DNA of 64,000 nucleotides from an uncultured bacterium (GTDB lineage Bacteria; Planctomycetota; JAJSAM01; JAJVHW01). The DNA lies in the NCBI GenBank assembly GCA_937996235.1, contig CALKVK010000025.1, positions 122,411 through 186,410 on the forward strand, written 5' to 3'. Positions 58,650 through 64,000 of this stretch are shown here, piece after piece. The stretch's first letter is position 1. Every line of letters begins with the position of its first letter. The translations under genes and the position numbers were made by a program. A model generated the notes under the pieces. That model did no database searches and had not been told where the DNA came from. It saw nothing but the letters and a program-made list of their open reading frames with translations.

Positions 58650-59279
58650 CTACCGGCGGGCCCGCGCGCGCCGCACGTTCGCGACGATCGCCGGGGGCGC
58701 CTGCTCCACGCTGCCCGACCGGAACGGCGGCTGGGGGTCGTACTCGAGCACGAGCTGGATCTCCTGCGCGACGTCGGGACCGGCGATCCGCGCGGCCAGC
58801 GTCAGCGCGAGGTCGATCCCCGCGGAGACGCCCGCCGCCGTCGCGACTCTCCCGTCGAACACGACGCGTTCGCGCGTCGCGACCGCGCCGCTGCGGCCGA
58901 GTTCCTCCATCGCGAGCCAGTGCGTCGTGGCGCGCACGCCCTGCAGGAGTCCCGCCGCGCCGAGGACGAGCGAGCCGGTGCACACGGAGGTCGTCCAGAC
59001 CGACGTGTGGTGGAGCGCGCGGATCCACGCGAGGACCACCTCGTCGCGCGCGACGACGCGCGCTCCGGGACCGCCGGGCACGAGGACGACATCGGCCCGC
59101 GGCACGTCCTCGAGCGGCGTCGCGACGCGCAGCCCGACCACGCGGTCGGCCGTCTCGACGAAGCCCGCGCGGCGACCGACGCACCGGACCTGCGCGCCGG
59201 GGAGGCGGCTCAGGACCTCGTACGGACCGATGGCATCGAGTGCCGTGATCCCGTCGAAGAGCAGAAGGGCGATCTCCAT
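58650..59279 (-). CDS. inhA: DJ-1/PfpI family protein, isonitrile hydratase-like
   Basis: A 209-residue protein. The chain matches the Pseudomonas isonitrile (cyclohexyl isocyanide) hydratase pattern closely: LLLFDGITALDAIGPYEVL with Asp15, VLVPGGPGARV, TSVCTGSLVLGAAGLLQGVRATTHW with nucleophile Cys100 and Thr101, and late VQLVLEYDPQPPFRSGS (here IQLVLEYDP). That enzyme hydrates isonitriles to N-formamides. Since DJ-1 relatives vary, the substrate is inferred from conservation of Asp, Cys and Thr. It is the last gene of a leftward run with OsmC and a YCII-like protein. Confidence 0.8.
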   Translation of the reverse strand: MEIALLLFDGITALDAIGPYEVLSRLPGAQVRCVGRRAGFVETADRVVGLRVATPLEDVPRADVVLVPGGPGARVVARDEVVLAWIRALHHTSVWTTSVCTGSLVLGAAGLLQGVRATTHWLAMEELGRSGAVATRERVVFDGRVATAAGVSAGIDLALTLAARIAGPDVAQEIQLVLEYDPQPPFRSGSVEQAPPAIVANVRRARARR

Positions 59280-59368
59280 GCGCGACTCCCCTTGCCGTGC
59301 GTGGATGCGCACGATCGCGCGGGCGGCGACCGCCGCGTCCGCTTCGGCTCGACCCTTGCGCCGGGTCC

Positions 59369-59851
59369 CTACGCCGGGTCCGCGCCCGATGCCGGCGGCT
59401 CGACCGCGATCTCCGTCGTGACCGAGTTCGCGATGAAGCACTGCTCGTGCGCTTCGTGGTGCAGGCGTCGCAGCTCGTCGCCGGTCGGCCGGCGGTCCCC
59501 GGCGAACCGGATCACCGGTCGCAGGATGACGCGCGCGACCGCCTCGCGGCCGGCGGCGTTCGGCGCCATCCGGCCGACCGCGTCGTCGGAGTAGGCGTCC
59601 ACGACGTACCCGCGCTTCGCCGCAAGCCACAGGAACGTGAGCATGTGGCAGCTCGCGATCGCGGCGACGAACGCCTCCTCGGGATCGACCGCGGCCGGAT
59701 CGGAGCACGGCGGCGGGACGACGTGCGGCGACGCCGACGCGCGGACGACCGCCCCGCCGTCGAAGCGCCACTCGTGGCGGCGGCTGTAGCGCAGGTCCGT
59801 GAACGCGGCTCCGTCGCGCGTCCACGAGACGATGCTCCGGTGTTCACTCAC
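59369..59851 (-). CDS. OsmC-family peroxide-detoxification protein
   Basis: A 160-residue protein of the OsmC/Ohr type. The redox Cys68 (AAIASCHMLTFLWLA) and Cys138 (HEQCFIANSV) are both present, and Glu60 (DPEEAF) is in the family position. It reduces organic peroxides using a dithiol, such as lipoamide, in the cytoplasm. The GTG start has GGGAGGG upstream. It sits between the isonitrile-hydratase-like gene (89 bp) and a YCII-like gene (73 bp), same strand. Confidence 0.88.
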   Translation of the reverse strand: MSEHRSIVSWTRDGAAFTDLRYSRRHEWRFDGGAVVRASASPHVVPPPCSDPAAVDPEEAFVAAIASCHMLTFLWLAAKRGYVVDAYSDDAVGRMAPNAAGREAVARVILRPVIRFAGDRRPTGDELRRLHHEAHEQCFIANSVTTEIAVEPPASGADPA

Positions 59852-59924
59852 GGCGTCAGCCCTCCCCGTTCACGGCATCCGGTCCGAGACGCCGCGGTCC
59901 TGTGTCGCACGCAGCCCTGCACCG

Positions 59925-60251
59925 TCACGTCCGCCGCCCTCTCGTTACGTCTGCCCATCCGGAGGACGCGAACAGCCGAGAGAAGCCCGGATAGGGACGC
60001 AACGGGATGACGTCGAACGCAACGAGTCCCGCACGGACCAGCGGCAGCGACGACAGCATCTCCTGCGCATCCCCGACGCTCGCGCACTCCAGCACGAGAA
60101 CGGCCTCGGTGCGATCCGCGCGGAAGTACAGCTCCCGGATCGTCCCGGCCTGGTGCAGCGCCCAGGCCGCGGCGGCCTCTGCCTCGAGATGCGGGGCGAG
60201 TTCGGCGGCGGAGACACCCGGCACCTCCCGCTCCAGCGCGAGCAGCTTCAT
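59925..60251 (-). CDS. YCII/muconolactone-isomerase-like small protein
   Basis: A 108-residue protein starting MKLLALEREVPG. The layout (short N-terminal strand, helix, LYFRADRTEAVLVLECASVGDAQEMLSSLPLVRAGLVAFDVIPLRPYPGF) is that of dimeric alpha/beta-barrel proteins of the YCII or muconolactone isomerase kind. Function unknown; relatives often accompany detoxification enzymes. GGGAGG lies ten bases before the ATG. It may head the OsmC / InhA-like transcript. Confidence 0.65.
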   Translation of the reverse strand: MKLLALEREVPGVSAAELAPHLEAEAAAAWALHQAGTIRELYFRADRTEAVLVLECASVGDAQEMLSSLPLVRAGLVAFDVIPLRPYPGFSRLFASSGWADVTRGRRT

Positions 60252-60760
60252 GGTGTCGTCGCCTCCCGTCGCGCCGACCGCCGCGCGGCGCCACGCCGCG
60301 CGCCTCGCCGCGCCGTCTTCGTCCCGCAACGCTACGCCGGCCGGACGGGCCGGCCCCACCGGAAGGCGGAAGACGACCCCTCCAGTTGACGCGGCCCGGC
60401 ATGCCGCACGGTCATGGATGTGCGAGGCTAGCCCGACCTTCTCACGAGGCTCGCGCACGTCGTGACGAGCACCGCGGTGCGACCCACGTTCCGAACGGAT
60501 GCGGCGTACACGGTACGCACCGCCGGCGGCGTCCTGGGTGAGGACGGAGTGTCGCGGGCAAGGCGCCGAGGCGATCGCGACGCCGTGGCGTCGCAGAGCC
60601 GAGGCAACGCAGCACGCGGCGCTCCGGACCGCCCAGGTGCGTGAGTCGTCGTGAGAAGGTCGGGCTAGCCGTTCGCTTCCGGCCCTCGACACGCAGCACG
60701 GAGACCGGTCCGGCGACGGCGCGCACGCGTAGAGTCGCCGGACACGCGAGGAGGTGGCGC
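60252..60760. other. 509-bp intergenic region mostly made of a repeat element
   Basis: Between the leftward YCII-like gene and the rightward GNAT gene. Positions 60426-60670 are copy B of the inverted-repeat element, listed separately. The flanks show no gene. GAGGAGG before ATG 60761 is the only functional site I can name. Confidence 0.7.
60428..60668. repeat. MITE-like inverted-repeat element, copy B, with CTAG duplication
   Basis: The element proper, 60432-60664 (233 bp), starts CCCGACCTTCTCACGA and ends with its exact complement TCGTGAGAAGGTCGGG. It is flanked on both sides by CTAG (60428-60431 and 60665-60668), the pattern of a 4-bp target duplication. Counting the flanks, the terminal repeat is perfect over 22 bp. 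The interior matches copies A and C. It encodes no protein, so mobilisation would need a transposase from elsewhere. Confidence 0.85.
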
Positions 60761-61249
60761 ATGGCAACCGAGTTGACGTACGAGCGTCCGCTGACGCCAG
60801 CCGACCTCGAGACCACGCCTCTCGCGCCGCCAGGTGTCGAGATCCGAGCACTGTCGCGTCCCGACGCCGACGCACTGCACGACGTCTACGTGGACGCATT
60901 CTCGACGCGGACCGCGACGCCGCTCGACGCAGCGACCTGGACACGGAAGTGGCCGCTCCACGCCCTGTGCGTTCCGGACCTCTCGTACGTTGCGAGACGG
61001 GGCGACCGCGCCATCGCGTACCTGCTCGCGTACGTCGACCCGGATGTCGACCCGCACGAAGGATGGATCGGCCAGATGGGAGTGCGCGTCGCGTGCCGGA
61101 ACTCCGGAACCGCGACCGCGCTGCTCCGCGCCGCGCATCGGGGCTTCGCCGCGGCGAAGCTGTCACGCGCCGCGCTCGGCGTGGCCCCCGACAACGAGCA
61201 CGCGATCCGCCTCTACGAGTCGCTGGGCTACCGGCGGCGGCCGGATTGA
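60761..61249 (+). CDS. GNAT family N-acetyltransferase
   Basis: A 162-residue protein from ATG 60761, with GAGGAGG close upstream. GNAT features are IRALSRPDADALHDVYVDAF, the strand WIGQMGVRVACRNSGTATALLRAAHRG at about 103-130 (acetyl-CoA loop, altered to RNSGTA from R/QGxGxG/A), and APDNEHAIRLYESLGYRRR at the end. An enzyme that acetylates a small molecule is likely; the substrate cannot be read. It lies right after repeat element B. Confidence 0.85.
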   Translation: MATELTYERPLTPADLETTPLAPPGVEIRALSRPDADALHDVYVDAFSTRTATPLDAATWTRKWPLHALCVPDLSYVARRGDRAIAYLLAYVDPDVDPHEGWIGQMGVRVACRNSGTATALLRAAHRGFAAAKLSRAALGVAPDNEHAIRLYESLGYRRRPD

Positions 61250-61259
61250 CTGAGTGCCG

Positions 61260-61398
61260 GAGGGTTGCTCGCCTCATCGGCGGTGTCCTTCGCCCCCGAA
61301 CCCCTGCGAGTCCGCCTCCCGCCATTGCAGCCGCTCGCATCCCTGCACGCCGGCTCCCAGCGCCGCATGACGGTTCGAGCCAGGCTCCGGATGTCAGT
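61260..61398. repeat. Second intergenic repeat family, copy 2
   Basis: Aligns with 49630-49770 over its length, about three bases in four identical by eye. The right end CGAGCCAGGCTCCGGATGTCAG differs from copy 1 at a single base. It falls between the GNAT gene and the transposase remnant, and the left arm of its inverted repeat is decayed. Confidence 0.6.
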
Positions 61399-61433
61399 TG
61401 CCAGAGTCAGCGCTTGCCGCGACAATCACCGCG

Positions 61434-61919
61434 ATGGGCTCGAGACGACAGCGGCGTGCGACAGCGGGCGCGCTGTTCGAGCAGGGGGAATCACGCGCGG
61501 AAGTCGCGCGGCGACTGGGCGTGTCGCGATCGACGGCTTCGGAGTGGTATCGGATCTGGTCGATTTCAGGCCGAGATGGGCTTCTCGATCGATCGCGTCG
61601 AGGACGCGTCCCGAAGCTGTCCGATACCGACCTCCGGCGTGTGCGGCGAGCGATGCTCTGCTCGCCACGCGACGCAGGAGTTCCGACCGATGAATGGTCG
61701 CTGGACGTCGCCGTGTGGGTGATCGAGCGACTGACCGGGGTCCGCTATCATCGTGGACACGTCACGCGCTTGCTCCGACGCCTGGGCTGGGTGATTCCTC
61801 CGCTCGGTCAGCACCGAGACAGCGCGGCCTTCGCCCGTGCCGGACCGACCGACCCCGATGGGAACGCCACCTTGCTGATCTGGCGTTCTGGCCAACGTAT
61901 ATCGAGTCGTCGCGCCTGA
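61434..61919 (+). pseudogene. Truncated IS630-type transposase
   Basis: The 161-residue frame contains the two N-terminal parts of IS630-family transposases: a helix-turn-helix with GALFEQGESRAEVARRLGVSRSTASEWYRIW and a winged-helix part with VWVIERLTGVRYHRGHVTRLLRRLGW. The frame then leaves the family, with traces of the continuation in another frame near 61830 (RWERHLADLAFWP). The DDE catalytic domain, about 170 residues, is missing. It is therefore a dead fragment. It lies between repeat copies of both families. Confidence 0.8.
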
Positions 61920-62428
61920 AGAGCTGCGACATCGATTGGAGTGCGCCCAGGTCCCGCAGGCCGGCCCGCATCGATCACGAACTCCCGCCCCGGCGCATCG
62001 CCGGAGTAGCGCGCTCCGTGTCGCGGTTCCTCGATCGAGGGGTTCGACCCCGAGTTCCTCGCCCGGCCTTCTCACGAGGCTCGCGCACTTCGTGGCGATG
62101 ACCTCGGCGCAATCGAGGCTCGGCCTGCCCGCGGCGAGCACGGAGCGCGCCGCGGGCGACGTCTTGAGCGAGGACAGAGCGTCGCGAGCACGGTGCCGAG
62201 GCGATCGCGACGCCGTGGCGTCGCTGAGTGAGCGAGGGTGCGGCGCAGCCGCACGAGGAGGCTCCTGCGGAGCCTCCGAGACGAGCGAACGCGAAGCGCA
62301 GGCCGTAGGCCGAAGCGGAGGGGAGGCAACGCAGCACGCGGCGCTCTGGGCCGCTCAGGTGCGTGCGTCGTCGTGAGAAGGTCGGGCTCGCGCCTCCGCG
62401 CGGCCGCGCCGCGAGGGCGACTCGGTGT
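61920..62428. other. 509-bp region with transposase remains and a repeat element
   Basis: No intact gene. The left 140 bp follow the broken transposase and may be IS630 remains. Positions 62058-62390 are repeat copy C. The right end abuts the VOC gene stop at 62429. Confidence 0.65.
62058..62390. repeat. MITE-like inverted-repeat element, copy C, with CTCG duplication and insert
   Basis: The element 62062-62386 (325 bp) has ends CCCGGCCTTCTCACGA and TCGTGAGAAGGTCGGG (one mismatch) and is flanked by CTCG at 62058-62061 and 62387-62390. About 90 bp more than copy B are due to a block at about 62225-62318 that carries tight hairpins: GTGCGGC-GCA-GCCGCAC, and GGAGGCTCC-TGC-GGAGCCTCC. The block looks like a REP-type palindrome cluster inserted in the element. 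Confidence 0.82.
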
Positions 62429-62815
62429 TCAGATCTGGCTCTGACACATGACCGGGCCCTGCTGCCAGAGGTAGAGCCTGTTCCCGTCCATGTCGGAGAG
62501 TCGCGCGAATCGTCCGACCTCCCCCTCCTCAATGATCCCGCCGTCGAAGTGCACGCCTTCCCTGCCGAGGCGCTCGGCGACACTCTCCAGTGTCTCGGTC
62601 ACGTTCAGACCGATCTGGATCGCGCCGACGGATCCGGGCTCTCCGGCGAGCGACGAGCGGGGGTGCAGTCCGATCACGAACCCGCTGCCTGCATCCACCT
62701 CGGCCCAATGGTCCGCCGCCCGCATGCGCAGGCGCAACCCGAGTACTCGCGTGTAGAAGTCCACGGCCTTGTCCATGTCGGACACGAACAGCGTCGCATT
62801 TCCTCCGTCGATCAT
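62429..62815 (-). CDS. VOC (glyoxalase/bleomycin-resistance) family protein
   Basis: A 128-residue protein with the paired beta-alpha-beta3 units of the vicinal-oxygen-chelate fold: ATLFVSDMDKAVDFYTRVLGLRLRMRAADHWAEVDAGSGFVIGLH and then GAIQIGLNVTETLESVAERL...FARLSDMDGNRLYLWQQ. Candidate metal ligands are His or Glu in DHWAEVD and the late Asp-rich loop, but a complete set is not certain. Small-molecule binding or detoxification is likely. It lies downstream of repeat copy C, leftward. Confidence 0.85.
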   Translation of the reverse strand: MIDGGNATLFVSDMDKAVDFYTRVLGLRLRMRAADHWAEVDAGSGFVIGLHPRSSLAGEPGSVGAIQIGLNVTETLESVAERLGREGVHFDGGIIEEGEVGRFARLSDMDGNRLYLWQQGPVMCQSQI

Positions 62816-63107
62816 CGCCTCCTACCTCTCTCGCCACTCGGGCGCTGCTGCCTCGGCCCGAGAGCGGGCCGGTTCGCGTGGCACCGTAGAAGCCTCGAGG
62901 GTGCGAGGTCAACTGGGGGCGCTCGCGCAATTGCCGTACAGGTCGTTCCCCCGGAGGGGTGCGGAGGACGAACGCCGAGGCGCCCGCTCGCCTGGGAGCG
63001 CTGGCGACCGGGCGCGCCTCCACACCCGGTCGAGCTCGGCGCACGGCACCGAGAGCCGAACGCAGCGCGGGGCGCGATCCGCGGCGGTGCGTGGCGGCCA
63101 CCGCCGA
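62816..63107. other. Intergenic region upstream of the VOC gene
   Basis: 292 bp without a supported gene. Near its right end GGCGGTG (63083-63089) pairs with CACCGCC (63099-63105), three bases beyond the stop of the leftward DUF1963 gene, a terminator-like hairpin. Otherwise nothing recognised. Confidence 0.4.
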
Positions 63108-63713
63108 TCAGCAGCAGCCCCACGTGAACGCGAGGACATCGGGATGCGCCGGGCACTGCGAGACATGTCCGCATCCCGCATCGCCGAACATGTGGTCCAC
63201 GCCGCAGTTCGAGTCGATCTGGAAGAGGTGCCGCATCGTCGCCGAGCAGCGCGGGCACGACGGGTATTCGACGTTCTGGACCCACGCGGGCCAGCCACCG
63301 AGCTTATCGCCCGGCGCGGCCATGCCGATCGCCTCGGCGAGTTCCTTGCCGTCGTCGTCCTGCGCGTCGAGTCGGAGATTCGGGATGTTCAACCCCAGCT
63401 CCGGACAGCGGACGGTCCCGATGCCCGCCTTGTGGTCGTAGTCCAAGTGCAGGCCCAGCGCGCCCTGTTCCTCGGGGTGCGGGGAGTCGTGGAACGCTTC
63501 CCACTTCACGACCGCACGACCCGGCAGTTGCGCCGCAGCGTCCGTCCTGGGCGCGACGAGTTCGGCGGCCGGGACGGCCCGGACCACGTGGGCCTCGGAG
63601 AACGGCTCCCAGTCATCGCACACACGACAGTAGAAGACCTGCAAGACGATCGGCCCGGTCCACGGCGACTCGGCGGGTGTCTCGCGCCCGTCGAGTTGAA
63701 CGAAGAGGGCCAA
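63108..63713 (-). CDS. DUF1963 (YwqG-like) protein, start uncertain or damaged
   Basis: 201 residues from a TTG at 63713, the first conventional start codon in the frame. The chain shows DUF1963 features: KLGGWPAWVQNVEYPSCPRCSATMRHLFQIDS near the end (CPRC zinc-like pair), and an end rich in Cys and His (CGHVSQCPAHPDVLAFTWGCC). The family's typical N-terminal segment continues in frame upstream of the TTG (LSQFGGAPALRAG, then CARCG), back to a stop at 63888-63890, but no ATG or GTG occurs there. The gene may use an unusual start (CTG at 63788), be frameshifted, or be decaying. Function of the family is unknown. Confidence 0.65.
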   Translation of the reverse strand: MALFVQLDGRETPAESPWTGPIVLQVFYCRVCDDWEPFSEAHVVRAVPAAELVAPRTDAAAQLPGRAVVKWEAFHDSPHPEEQGALGLHLDYDHKAGIGTVRCPELGLNIPNLRLDAQDDDGKELAEAIGMAAPGDKLGGWPAWVQNVEYPSCPRCSATMRHLFQIDSNCGVDHMFGDAGCGHVSQCPAHPDVLAFTWGCC

Positions 63714-63917
63714 GGGTTCACCGCACCTGGCACAGACCGGCGCGGTCTCGCCGGCACGGAGCGCGGGCGCTCCGCCGAACTGCGACAGACGACGTGACGC
63801 GGCCCCTGAGGTCTGTTGCTCTGCGACGCTCGTGACGGGCGGTTCGACGACTCCGAGCGACCTCGCCGGCTCGAACTCGCCCCCGACTCACCCCCGTCGC
63901 CCGACGTAGAGCGCCTG

Positions 63918-64000
63918 CTAGAGCACCTCCACCGGAATCGGGCCGATTCGACGGGTCTCTGGGCGGCTCTCGCCATCGCCATAAGTCGCGTGCATACGCG
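63918..64000 (-). CDS. Possible C-terminal end of a gene running off the right edge
   Basis: On the leftward strand the frame reads to a TAG at 63918 with the protein-like end TYGDGESRPETRRIGPIPVEVL. It is open to the edge of the window. No family can be named from about 26 residues. It could equally be an accidental frame. Confidence 0.25.
   Translation of the reverse strand, partial: RMHATYGDGESRPETRRIGPIPVEVL

Noticed and set aside
60432..60664. The inverted-repeat element as a plain transcription terminator
   Set aside because: It is over 200 bp, recurs at three sites in different gene contexts, and two copies have matching 4-bp flanks, which terminators do not.
62225..62318. CRISPR-like repeats in the hairpin block of copy C
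   Set aside because: Palindromes are not regularly spaced direct repeats with unique spacers, and no cas genes are seen.

Overview
This window is very G+C-rich (about seven bases in ten by eye), tightly packed and strongly biased to G/C at third codon positions. The gene content points to a planctomycete-type bacterium, although no marker such as rRNA settles the taxonomy. The clues are many secreted or lipid-anchored HEAT-repeat proteins, delta-60 and FG-GAP surface proteins, alpha/alpha-toroid proteins with QW-like repeats, a multihaem cytochrome fused to HEAT and TPR repeats, a Ser/Thr kinase, a sigma factor fused to a membrane-anchored domain, and a TPR-PAS sigma-54 activator. No tRNA, rRNA or CRISPR array was seen. 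Genes lie on both strands, mostly singly or in short operons.

Layout. 1-9 kb: a TiaS-like IDDTD protein, secreted repeat proteins, a lipoprotein hydrolase and an LpxO-type hydroxylase. 9-14.5 kb: a giant DUF4011-helicase-nuclease-DUF3320 protein, a short inverted-repeat element, and secG. 14.5-22.6 kb: an ECF sigma factor fused to a transmembrane segment and carboxypeptidase-regulatory-like repeats, an FG-GAP protein, an acetyltransferase, a PPOX flavoprotein and a HEAT lipoprotein. 22.6-29.7 kb: the pentahaem/HEAT/TPR lipoprotein, a tandem pseudokinase-kinase and a GT-C-like membrane protein. 29.7-34.3 kb: an arsenic operon arsR-arsM-arsC-acr3 with two matching operators, preceded by a DGPF/YCII protein and its ECF42-type sigma factor. 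34.8-43.7 kb: envelope proteins and an overlapping operon STAS-parvulin-HupE followed by DUF3604. That operon is headed by a sigma-54-like promoter and faces a divergent sigma-54 activator. 43.7-57.6 kb: secreted alpha/alpha-toroid and HEAT proteins, a lipase-like lipoprotein and a PIN/Phd toxin-antitoxin pair. 57.7-64 kb: small stress/detoxification enzymes (isonitrile-hydratase-like, OsmC, VOC, GNAT), a truncated IS630-type transposase and two intergenic repeat families.

How parts work together. The arsenic operon is complete: sensing, methylation, arsenate reduction and arsenite export. ECF42 plus DGPF is a known pairing. The strongest candidate for an under-described system is the 36.7-43.7 kb locus, where a TPR-PAS-AAA+ activator probably switches on a STAS/parvulin/HupE/DUF3604 envelope operon from a -24/-12 promoter placed exactly at the first start codon. 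Other points worth a second look are the membrane-tethered sigma factor, the pseudokinase-kinase, and the two families of short intergenic repeats, one with terminal inverted repeats and 4-bp flanking duplications.
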